A stretch of DNA of 25,192 bases, from positions 1-25,192 of the forward strand of contig JANQSX010000025.1 of the NCBI GenBank assembly GCA_028279085.1, given 5' to 3'. Positions 7,414-15,500 of the stretch are shown here, piece after piece. The notes beneath the pieces are model-generated. The model was not told where the DNA came from. It was given only the letters and a program-made list of their open reading frames with translations, and made no database searches. The translations under genes and the position numbers were made by a program. This stretch comes from Bdellovibrionales bacterium (GTDB lineage: Bacteria > Bdellovibrionota > Bdellovibrionia > Bdellovibrionales > UBA1609). The stretch's first letter is position 1. The number at the start of each line of letters is the position of its first letter.

Positions 7414-8664
7414 ATGTATAAAGTACAAATAAATAACAGTTATGATTTTAAAAATGAAAATTACTCCACCTACTTCCCTAATCTTCATAAATATCCGGCT
7501 ACAATGTTACCACAAATTGGTATTGAAATCTTTAAAGAACTAAAAATTAAAAAACACCGTCTATTAGACCCTTATTGCGGAACAGGCTCTTCTGTTCTAG
7601 CAGGTATTGCATCTGGATTTTCAGAATTTCATGGTTTTGATATAAATCCCTTAGCTATACTCATAGCTAAAGCTAGATATACAAAATTAAACATAAAAAA
7701 ACTTTTCAATTACAAAAAAGATGTAGAGTACACTATTCATCACACAAAAAAGAACATCTCACCTCCTCCGGTCACAAATATTGATTTTTGGTTTTCTAAA
7801 AAAGTTATTAAAAAACTATCTATTATTAGAAACTCCATAATAGAAAATATTGATAATAAAAAATACCAAGCCTTATTTTGGTTGGCTTTTTCCGAAACGG
7901 TACGGTTTGTTTCCTACACTAGAAATAATGAATTTAAACTCTATAGAATATCAGAAAAACAAAGACAATCTTTCAATCCTAATGTTATCGATTTGTATTT
8001 AAAAAATTTAAATAAGATATTAAATATATATAAAGACGCTTACTTTCCTTTGTTAAAAAAACAAAAGTTTCAATTTTATAATAAAGATTTTACATATAAG
8101 AAAGATAAATATGATGTTGTATTAACCAGCCCGCCTTATGGAGACAGCCGCACTACAGTAGCTTATGGGCAGTTTTCCACCCTTTCTAATGAATGGATTG
8201 GCTTCCCAAATTCCAGAAAAATTGATTCTCAACTGATGGGAGGAAAAAAAAATAATACTTTATACACCAATGGATTTTTATCACCATTCATTAACAAAAT
8301 AAGCAAAATAAGTTATAAGAGAGCTTTAGAAGTGTCTTCTTTTTATATAGATTTAGAAAACTCCATTAGAGAGGTATCCCAAGCCATACAAGACAAAGGT
8401 TTTTCTATTTATGTGGTAGGAAACAGAACAGTAAAAAATATCACTCTACCCACCGATCAATTTATTGCGGAACAGTTTGAAAAAAACGGTTTTAGACATA
8501 TTCTAACTTATAAGCGCTCTATTTCATCAAAAGTGATGCCTGCTAAAAACTCTCCTTCAAATACTGTGGGAAAAAAAGTTAAAACCATGCACAAAGAATA
8601 CATTATTATTTGTCAGAACAGCTCGTCCTTCCGGACCCCCGCCTGCCGCGGGGGCAGGCTTTGA
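7414..8664 (+). CDS. DNA methyltransferase (N4-cytosine or N6-adenine type), C-terminus altered by a repeat
   Basis: The 416-residue protein carries motif I, LLDPYCGTGSS, near residue 50, followed by HGFDINPLA, and a catalytic TSPPYGDSRTTVAYGQFS stretch near residue 235. The SPPY form is most common in N4-cytosine enzymes, but N6-adenine specificity cannot be excluded. The family-like sequence ends around HKEYIIICQN. The following residues (SSSFRTPACRGGRL) are encoded by a GC-rich palindromic repeat, so the natural stop seems to have been lost or displaced. The gene is AT-rich (many AAA, TTT and ATA codons), more so than its neighbours. A GAAAGTGG sequence lies just upstream of the ATG. No cognate restriction enzyme is visible; upstream and divergent is a secreted repeat protein. 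Confidence 0.85.
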   Translation: MYKVQINNSYDFKNENYSTYFPNLHKYPATMLPQIGIEIFKELKIKKHRLLDPYCGTGSSVLAGIASGFSEFHGFDINPLAILIAKARYTKLNIKKLFNYKKDVEYTIHHTKKNISPPPVTNIDFWFSKKVIKKLSIIRNSIIENIDNKKYQALFWLAFSETVRFVSYTRNNEFKLYRISEKQRQSFNPNVIDLYLKNLNKILNIYKDAYFPLLKKQKFQFYNKDFTYKKDKYDVVLTSPPYGDSRTTVAYGQFSTLSNEWIGFPNSRKIDSQLMGGKKNNTLYTNGFLSPFINKISKISYKRALEVSSFYIDLENSIREVSQAIQDKGFSIYVVGNRTVKNITLPTDQFIAEQFEKNGFRHILTYKRSISSKVMPAKNSPSNTVGKKVKTMHKEYIIICQNSSSFRTPACRGGRL

Positions 8665-8672
8665 TTCGGAAT
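8627..8672. repeat. GC-rich palindromic repeat element at 3' end of methyltransferase gene
   Basis: Two overlapping perfect inverted repeats are present: CCCCCGC (8636-8642) with GCGGGGG (8648-8654), and GCCTGCC (8641-8647) with GGCAGGC (8653-8659). Flanking arms TTCCG and CGGAA extend the symmetry. The element is far more GC-rich than its surroundings. Similar short palindromes are dispersed intergenically in many bacterial genomes; here it supplies the last codons of the methyltransferase. Confidence 0.7.
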
Positions 8673-8674
8673 CC

Positions 8675-8702
8675 CTGAAAGCTCCCTAAGAGCTTTCAGT
8701 TT
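8675..8702 (+). terminator. Hairpin terminator after methyltransferase gene
   Basis: CTGAAAGCTC (8675-8684) and GAGCTTTCAG (8690-8699) form a perfect 10-bp stem with a 5-base loop, followed by only TTT. It lies 11 bases after the stop. The stem shares its outer 8 bases with the tmRNA terminator. The short T-run makes termination strength uncertain. Confidence 0.55.
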
Positions 8703-8716
8703 AGAAAGTGATGTTG

Positions 8717-8771
8717 TCAACTTGAAAGGTCTTTAAAATTTTCGGGAAATAGTTTTGCCTTATCAAGTTGA
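8717..8771. repeat. Spaced inverted repeat upstream of the FGE-fold lipoprotein gene
   Basis: TCAACTTGA (8717-8725) and TCAAGTTGA (8763-8771) are perfect 9-bp inverted copies 37 bases apart, ending 47 bases before the lipoprotein ATG. They might be regulatory or a decayed repeat; nothing further supports either. Confidence 0.3.
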
Positions 8772-8818
8772 ATAATATAAAAAGGTTTAAGACATTAACT
8801 TAAAAAAAAGATATATTG

Positions 8819-9787
8819 ATGTATAAAAAACTGTATAAGCTATTTTACTACCTAGCGATTTTCATTTTAAGTGTCAGTTTGATTTCCTGTACGGGAGATA
8901 AAAAAGCTAAAGGAGGAACCTCTAGCGGTGGAGAGTCCGGCACACCTAGTGCAACTGACAGTGGTTCCGGGAATGAGGGGCAGAGTCAGGAAACGACAGT
9001 TTCCGATCACTGGATATTTTCCGTTCCTTTTCAGGAGATTGAAAAGGGAAAATTTACAATGGGAAGCCCCACAGGTGAGAGTGAGAGATTAGGAGGCCCT
9101 GAGCAAGACGATGAGAAGCAGGTGCCGGTTGAGATAACGAAGTCCTTTGAGATAATGGAGAAAGAGTTGACTCAAAAGCAGTGGTTTTTGATAAAGAAGG
9201 AAAACCCTTCCCACTTTAAAGAACCAGGGCACTGTGATGATCACGATACTATTGAAGGTGTAGATATGTGTCCGAACAATCCGGTGGATAGTGTTTCCTG
9301 GGATGATGTGCAGGGATATATAAAAGAGCTTAATGCTTCACTGGGACTGACAGGTTGTAATGGGAGGCCCGAAGATAAAAGCGGTTGTTACCGGTTGCCG
9401 ACGGAAGCGGAGTGGGAGTATGCGGCGAGAGGTGGAAAAGATGGACCGACGACGGCGTATTTCTTTGGGGATGATGCGGATGATTTGGGGAATTATGCTT
9501 GGTATTGGCGTAACTCAGGAGGTAGGACTCATAAGGTAGGAACGAAAAGGGCTAATCCGGAAGGGCTGTATGATATTTATGGAAATGTATGGGAGTGGGT
9601 ACAGGATGCGTATAGTAGAGAGTTGCCAGGGGGACCTGATCCATTAAATGATTCCGGGTCTAAGCGTGTTCTTCGTGGCGGTAGTTGGGGCCTCAACGCG
9701 TGGAACTTGCGATCCGCGTATCGCGGCAGGTTCAACTCGGACTACGGGAGCCTCATTTTCGGGTTTCGTCTTGTGAGGACCTTGTAA
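8819..9787 (+). CDS. Lipoprotein with FGE-sulfatase/C-type-lectin fold; candidate DGR target protein
   Basis: The 322-residue protein starts at ATG 8819 (a TTG directly before it is less likely) with a signal peptide and lipobox (SLISC, Cys24). A Gly/Ser/Thr linker follows to about residue 60, then a formylglycine-generating-enzyme-type domain. Family landmarks in order are KGKFTMGSP, NNPVDSVSWDD, YRLPTEAEWEYAARGG, NPEGLYDIYGNVWEW and KRVLRGGSW. True FGE carries two catalytic cysteines just after the RGGSW-like motif; here there are none, so enzyme activity is unlikely and a binding role is more probable. The last 32 codons (from 9689) have 26 ending in G or C, unlike the AT-rich neighbourhood, and end in GFRLVRTL. 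This is the arrangement of the variable region in many DGR target proteins. The whole gene is richer in GC than its neighbours, suggesting transfer. No reverse transcriptase is in the window. Confidence 0.88.
   Translation: MYKKLYKLFYYLAIFILSVSLISCTGDKKAKGGTSSGGESGTPSATDSGSGNEGQSQETTVSDHWIFSVPFQEIEKGKFTMGSPTGESERLGGPEQDDEKQVPVEITKSFEIMEKELTQKQWFLIKKENPSHFKEPGHCDDHDTIEGVDMCPNNPVDSVSWDDVQGYIKELNASLGLTGCNGRPEDKSGCYRLPTEAEWEYAARGGKDGPTTAYFFGDDADDLGNYAWYWRNSGGRTHKVGTKRANPEGLYDIYGNVWEWVQDAYSRELPGGPDPLNDSGSKRVLRGGSWGLNAWNLRSAYRGRFNSDYGSLIFGFRLVRTL
9689..9784 (+). other. Candidate DGR variable region
   Basis: The C-terminal coding stretch directly after RGGSW contains many NNC codons (GGC, CTC, AAC, GGC, TTC, AAC, GAC, TAC, AGC, CTC, TTC). 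These would result from adenine-directed mutation of AAC-type codons in a template. The conserved end GFRLVRTL would correspond to the non-mutated 3' part. The template repeat and reverse transcriptase are not in the window, so this is inference from composition and protein fold. Confidence 0.55.
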
Positions 9788-9811
9788 CTGTAAGATATTT
9801 TTATTTTCTGG

Positions 9812-9863
9812 ATTCCGGCTCAAGTCCGGAATGACGAAACTTTGCCGGAATGACGAAACTTTG
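9812..9863. repeat. Hairpin overlapping two tandem 19-base repeats
   Basis: ATTCCGG (9812-9818) and CCGGAAT (9826-9832) form a 7-bp stem with a 7-base loop. The right arm begins a 19-base unit, CCGGAATGACGAAACTTTG, repeated perfectly in tandem (9826-9844 and 9845-9863). A third partial match, CGGAAAAGACGG, follows. The hairpin begins 24 bases after the FGE-fold lipoprotein stop. Elements of this GGATTCCGG...CCGGAATGAC type are common dispersed repeats in bacteria. Confidence 0.7.
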
Positions 9864-9958
9864 CGGAAAAGACGGCTCTACGGCAAAACGCGAGGCCTAA
9901 CTTTTGAACCGACCTTGCCTGAAGAGGTAGCATTTATAACAAAAACAAAAGAGTAACA

Positions 9959-11620
9959 ATGTTTCAACCTGAACAATACCAAGAACCTTTTGATTGGGAA
10001 TCTAAAGTCAAACCTTTAAGTTCCGCTCCTGCCGACTCCATCATGGATATGGATGTTTTGTTTGTGGGTGGCGGACCGGCCGGATTAAGTGGCGCTATTC
10101 GTTTGAAACAGCTTTGTCAAAAAGACTTTCCCGATATTCAAATCGGAGTGATAGAAAAAGCCAGCCGCATTGGCGGACATTCTTTATCCGGCGCTGTTAT
10201 CAATCCTATAGCTTTCAATCAGTTATTCCCCGACTTAAAAAAATCAGACCTTCCTTTCCGGGAAAAAGTTCAAAAAGAAAAATTATTTTATCTGACGGCG
10301 GAAAAAAAGATTCCCTTACCTCTCCCCCCCACCATGAAAAATAAAAACTTTTACACAGCCTCCCTCTGTGAAGTTTTAAGATGGATGGGAGAAAAAGCGG
10401 AAGCAATGGATATTTCCATCTTCACTTCTTTTACCGCCAATGAACTATTGATAGAAGAAGACACAGTAAGAGGCGTCAGTACCTTTCCAGCCGGCCTCAA
10501 TAAAGACAGCACCCCCTCCTCTTCTTATCAAGAGCCTATTTTTATTCGCTCCAAATTAACCGTCTTAGCCGAGGGTTCACGAGGACACCTTACTCAAACC
10601 TGGATGTCGTGGAAAAAAATTTCTTCTAAATACCCGCAAACTTATGCCTTGGGAGTGAAGGAAATATGGGAAGTGCCTTCTGAAGTTTTATCCAACAAGA
10701 AAAGTGAAATATGGCACACTATGGGCTGGCCTCTTCCAGCAGACTGCTTTGGAGGCTCATGGATGTACCCTTTGGATAATAATCTTTTATCTTTGGGTTT
10801 AGTGGCCGGATTAGATTCCCCCCTGCAAAACCTGGATGTCCACCTAAAACTGCAACAATTAAAGCAACATCCTTTATTCACTTCCCTTCTTAAAAACGGA
10901 AAGTGTGTGGAGTGGGGGGCTAAAACCATTCCGGAGGGAGGCTATCACAGTATACCGAATCAGTTGCATGATCAGGGACTTTTGATTGCCGGTGACTCAG
11001 CTAATATGGTAAATGTACCAGCTCTAAAAGGAATCCATTATGCCATGACCGCAGGAATGCTTTGCGCGGAAACCGCTTTTTCCTCTCTAAAAGAAAACGA
11101 TTTTTCAAAAAACATTTTAAAAAATTACACGGAAAAGGTCAGAACAAAAAGCTGTATTGGAAAAGAACTCTATCCCGTAAGAAATGTCCGACAGGCTTTT
11201 GATAAAAATATTTTCCTTGGCCTTATTAAGTCCGGTTTAATGTTTTTAACAAAAGGGGCTTTCCCGGGAGATTATAAAAAAGAACTCACCACAGATTCAA
11301 AAAAAATAAAATCTAAAAAAGAAATATATATTCTATCCGATAAACAGAGTGTAAAACCCTTGAGCAAAACAGAAGCTGTTTTTTTGTCAGGAAATAAAAC
11401 AAGGGATGATATTCCTCCCCACTTAAAAACCAAAGAAGAACTACCGGAAGAAGTACAAGATTTTTATACTCATCTTTGCCCGGCAGGAGTGTATGAAAAA
11501 AAAGATGGTCAGTTTATTGTCAATGCTCCCAACTGTGTGGACTGCAAAGCCACTGATGTATTAGGTCCCAGATGGACACCTAAAGAAGGTGGTACCGGCC
11601 CTAATTACAATCAGATGTAG
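9959..11620 (+). CDS. Electron transfer flavoprotein-ubiquinone oxidoreductase
   Basis: This 553-residue enzyme takes electrons from reduced electron transfer flavoprotein and passes them to membrane quinone, linking fatty-acid and amino-acid oxidation to respiration. The FAD-binding motif VLFVGGGPAGLSGAIRLKQ lies near residue 30, GVIEKASRIGGHSLSGAVI follows, and GLLIAGDSANMVNVPALKG is the second flavin segment. The length matches the family. The C-terminal ferredoxin-like part contains CPAGVYE and NCVDCKATD. In the classical enzyme the latter has a CxxCxxC arrangement; here the third of these cysteines is replaced by Thr (codon ACT, 11552-11554), leaving three of four [4Fe-4S] ligands. This may be a lineage variant with altered cluster binding. 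No etfA/etfB genes are in the window. Confidence 0.93.
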   Translation: MFQPEQYQEPFDWESKVKPLSSAPADSIMDMDVLFVGGGPAGLSGAIRLKQLCQKDFPDIQIGVIEKASRIGGHSLSGAVINPIAFNQLFPDLKKSDLPFREKVQKEKLFYLTAEKKIPLPLPPTMKNKNFYTASLCEVLRWMGEKAEAMDISIFTSFTANELLIEEDTVRGVSTFPAGLNKDSTPSSSYQEPIFIRSKLTVLAEGSRGHLTQTWMSWKKISSKYPQTYALGVKEIWEVPSEVLSNKKSEIWHTMGWPLPADCFGGSWMYPLDNNLLSLGLVAGLDSPLQNLDVHLKLQQLKQHPLFTSLLKNGKCVEWGAKTIPEGGYHSIPNQLHDQGLLIAGDSANMVNVPALKGIHYAMTAGMLCAETAFSSLKENDFSKNILKNYTEKVRTKSCIGKELYPVRNVRQAFDKNIFLGLIKSGLMFLTKGAFPGDYKKELTTDSKKIKSKKEIYILSDKQSVKPLSKTEAVFLSGNKTRDDIPPHLKTKEELPEEVQDFYTHLCPAGVYEKKDGQFIVNAPNCVDCKATDVLGPRWTPKEGGTGPNYNQM

Positions 11621-11709
11621 AAAAATTACAACAAATTACATATTTACACTCCTTAAAATACAAGGATATTTGACAAAATTATCAATTTTTGGAACATATT
11701 CAATAATTT

Positions 11710-12570
11710 ATGAAAACAGTGTTCCTTAAATTAAAATATTTTCTAGTGCCACTTATCCTTCTGGCACAAGTGAGTCCCTTTGCAGATGAAAATACTAAAC
11801 AAGATCAAAATACAAATACCACTAATGGAAAACACCCTATTCCGCAGATTGTGCAAAAAAATAAGCAAATCGTTCAAGGATACAATACAGAAATACAGAA
11901 TTTACTGATCGCAATTCCTAAAATAAACAATAATGAAGAACGGGATATTGCTGCGTTGAGGTTAGCGCAACTAATGGAACCTGTTACTCATAAAAAATTA
12001 CAACAAGCCCTGGAGAATTTAGAAAAAGTTGTTGTAAATGAACATTACCCTATTAATGTACGAATATCTGCTCTTGAAGCTTTGTCAGAACACACATTAC
12101 CTAATTACAACATGGACTACATAATGGTGGATATAATTGATTATCCAAAATTAAAAATTGCTCTAAGAAAAGCAAGAGAAAAACTTAAAAAAAATCATGT
12201 TCAAACGGGAAAAAGATTCTCGAAGTTACATTATTTTAATTCTCCGCATGTCATGGAAGCGTGGTCTGTAATGTGGATCACTATGTACAAAGATAATTTT
12301 GATATAGAAGCAAAATTTAATCAGCTTCTTTCTAGTCAAAAAATCAATATAAAAAAAATTGTTGTTTTAATTGCAGAAAAACTAATAGCAGATTATGAAT
12401 TTCGTTTTAGACTCAGAACAACCGGTAAAATAAACTGGCTCACTTCTGAAATCGTTAAAGAGATGAATCAAACGAATCTCTCGCAACAACCACAAAATAA
12501 TCAGGAAACAAAAGAAAATAATCTGCCAACTATTGGACCCTGTGCCCGTAGAACCTTCCGTTCCTTATAA
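11710..12570 (+). CDS. Secreted protein of unknown function
   Basis: The 286-residue precursor begins MKTVFLKLKYFLVPLILLAQ, a Sec signal peptide with likely cleavage before ADENTKQD. The mature protein starts with an Asn/Thr/Gln-rich segment, then is mostly helical and charged. A stretch around residues 70-135 (EERDIAALRLAQLMEP ... NVRISALEALSEH) has the look of short HEAT-like helical pairs. The tail is Gln/Asn-rich and ends in GPCARRTFRSL. It follows the ETF-quinone oxidoreductase by 89 AT-rich bases and converges on rpoC. I recognise no family, and the ribosome binding site is weak. Confidence 0.68.
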   Translation: MKTVFLKLKYFLVPLILLAQVSPFADENTKQDQNTNTTNGKHPIPQIVQKNKQIVQGYNTEIQNLLIAIPKINNNEERDIAALRLAQLMEPVTHKKLQQALENLEKVVVNEHYPINVRISALEALSEHTLPNYNMDYIMVDIIDYPKLKIALRKAREKLKKNHVQTGKRFSKLHYFNSPHVMEAWSVMWITMYKDNFDIEAKFNQLLSSQKINIKKIVVLIAEKLIADYEFRFRLRTTGKINWLTSEIVKEMNQTNLSQQPQNNQETKENNLPTIGPCARRTFRSL

Positions 12571-12583
12571 CTATAAGTTTTTT
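12564..12583 (+). terminator. Weak hairpin terminator at the end of the secreted-protein gene
   Basis: CTTATA (12564-12569) and TATAAG (12572-12577) form a 6-bp AT-rich stem with a 2-base loop that overlaps the stop codon, followed by six T. The T-run is convincing and the stem is weak. Confidence 0.4.
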
Positions 12584-12596
12584 CACCCTTCTATTT

Positions 12597-15500
12597 TTAT
12601 TGAACAGAAGGCCTTCCTTGGTCCTTTGTATTTTCCATTTGATCAGAAACACCACTCATTCCTGGTAACATAACAGACTCTTCTTCCTCCGCTTCTTCAA
12701 AAACCAGTTTCCATTTCTTGTAGGAACCTAAGCCTGTACCGGCAGGTATCAATCGACCCATAACAATATTCTCTTTTAGACCGGATAACTTATCCACTTT
12801 GGATTGAACGGCAGCCTCTGTTAGAACTTTTGTTGTTTCCTGAAAGGAAGCCGCTGAAATCCAACTGTCTGTACTAAGAGACATTCTGGTAATACCCATT
12901 AACAATAATTTGTATTGAGCCGCCTGTCCTCCTGTATTTACTACATCTTTGTTTACTCTTATTATTTCCGCTTTATCCACTTGTTCTCCTACGAGGTACT
13001 TAGTATCTCCTGGATCTGTTACTTCCACTTTTCTCAACATCTGACTGACAATCACTTCAATATGTTTATCGTTGATTACCACACCCTGAAGACGATACAC
13101 CGCTTGTATTTCATCCACTAAATAAGAAGAAAGGGCTTGAGCACCGGAAATATGTAAAATGTCATGCGGATCACTAGGACCATCCATAATAGTTTCACCG
13201 GCTCTAATATATTCCCCTTCCCGAACAGCTACATGTTTTCCTTTCGGAATGAGATATTCTTTTTGCTCATTACTTTTAGAAGTTACAATCACCCTTTGCT
13301 TACCTTTTAAATCTTTTCCAAAACTAACGGTTCCTTCTATTTCACAAATAATAGCCGCCTCTTTTGGTTTTCTAGCTTCAAATAACTCAGCCACTCGAGG
13401 AAGACCACCGGTAATATCTTTTGTCTTAGTGGATTTCTTGTACATCTTCGCAATCATATCCCCTGCTGTTATCATATCTCCGTCAGAAACTAATAAATGC
13501 GCCCCCACCGGTATAGTGTAAAACACAGGAGTGTTTCGCCCGGGAACACGGATATTGTCCCCATTTTTATCCACAATGCTTACTGTTGGTTTTTGATCAG
13601 CCGATTTACTTTTAATGATCACTTTTGTCGCAAAGCCGGTGACAGGATCCACTTGTTCACTCATGGACACCCCTTCTTCAATATCAGTAAATTTCACCTG
13701 GCCACTCCCTTCCGCCACGATAATATTGGAATAAGGATCCCATTCTGCAAGCACAGTTCCTTTTGTAACTTGATCTCCTTCTTTTACACTTAAAACAGAA
13801 CCATAAAAAACAGCTAACTTTTCTTTTTCACGACCGGCTTCATCTTCGATAATTAATTCACCGGTACGATTCATTACTGTCCATTTTTTGTTTTTATTCT
13901 CCACAAAAACAATATTATTAAATTTTACTTTTCCATCGTAACGAGCGGCATGAACAGACTGCTCCACAGAACGAGAAGCTGTTCCACCGGTATGAAAGGT
14001 CTTCATAGTTAATTGAGTGCCTGGTTCACCAATAGACTGAGCGGCAATAACCCCCACCGGTTCACCCAGATTAACTACTTTACCACGAGCCAAATCACGA
14101 CCGTAACATTTTACACAAATGCCTCTGTGAGCTTGACAGGTTAAAGCAGAACGGATTTTTACTGACTCAATACTAGCGGCCTTCATCTTGGATAAAACAT
14201 ATTCATCTATTTCTTCTCCAGCCTGCACAATTATCTCACCGCTATCAGGATGTCTGATATCTTCAAAAGAAGTTCTACCTAATACACGATCACTAATAGA
14301 TTGTTGCATACCGCTTCCTTCTATAGGTGCTTGAACTTCCACATATTCATTAGTACCACAGTCTTGCTCCGTAATTACTAAATCCTGAGCTACATCAACT
14401 AACTTCCGTGTCAAATAACCGGAGTTAGCTGTTTTAAGAGCTGTATCCGCTAGACCCTTACGCGCTCCATGAGTGGAAATAAAGTATTGTAAAACAGTTA
14501 AACCTTCACGAAAGTTGGCTGTAATAGGAGTTTCAATAATCTCTTGAGAAGGTTTTGCCATTAGACCCCTCATACCGGCTAACTGACGAATTTGAGCGGC
14601 TGAACCTCTAGCCCCTGAATCCGCCATAATAAAAATAGAATTAAAACTATCCGCTTCCACTTTGGAGCCATCTTTAAGAGTAAATGTTTCCTTCTCCAAG
14701 TTGCTCATCATTTCTTTAGCCACCCGATCCCCGCAATGTGTCCATATATCCACTACCTTATTGTATCTTTCACTATCTGTAATCAGACCTTCATCATATT
14801 GAGTGCGAATCTCTTCCACTTTTTGACGAGCCTGTTGCAATAAAGTTTCCTTGGATTTTGGAATAACCAAATCATCCAAACATATCGAAATACCGGCTAT
14901 AGTAGAATACTTAAATCCATAGTTTTTCAAAGCATCCGCTAATAATACTGTTTTCTTTCCACCACATAAACGAAATGTTTTATCAATTAAGTCCGCTAAA
15001 GCTTTTTTGGTCATCAACTTATTATAATCTTCAAGAGGCACTTCATGAGGAATCACATCACTCAGCAAAGCGCGACCAACAGAAATATCCACTAGTTTGT
15101 TCTTTACACGACACTTAATAGCCGCTTGTAAATCCACATAACCATTTTCATAAGCAAAAATAACATCCTGTATAGAACTAAAAGTTTGTCCGGTTCCTTT
15201 CGCACCAGGACGAATCCGTGTCATCCAATAAATACCTAAAACTATATCCTGAGTGGGATTAATAATAGGTTTTCCATTAGCAGGACTTAAAATATTATTA
15301 GTGGACATGATTAACACACGAGCTTCCACCTGAGCTTCTACAGAAAGGGGCACATGCACGGCCATTTGATCTCCGTCAAAGTCAGCATTAAAAGCGGTAC
15401 ACACTAAAGGGTGCAGTTGAATAGCTTTCCCTTCATGTAAAACAGGTTCAAAAGCCTGAATACCCAGTCGATGCAAAGTAGGAGCACGATTCAGTAAAAC

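Noticed and set aside
4328..8664. Complete restriction-modification system
   Set aside because: The gene between the two methyltransferases has a signal peptide and helical repeats, not a nuclease.
8819..9787. Active formylglycine-generating enzyme
   Set aside because: The two catalytic cysteines expected after the RGGSW-like motif are absent, so only the fold is supported.
9826..9863. CRISPR array
   Set aside because: The two 19-base units are directly adjacent with no spacers.
9788..9958. DGR template repeat or accessory gene next to the candidate variable region
   Set aside because: I looked for AAC-rich copies of the variable region here and elsewhere on both strands and saw none; no reverse transcriptase motif is present in any gene of the window.
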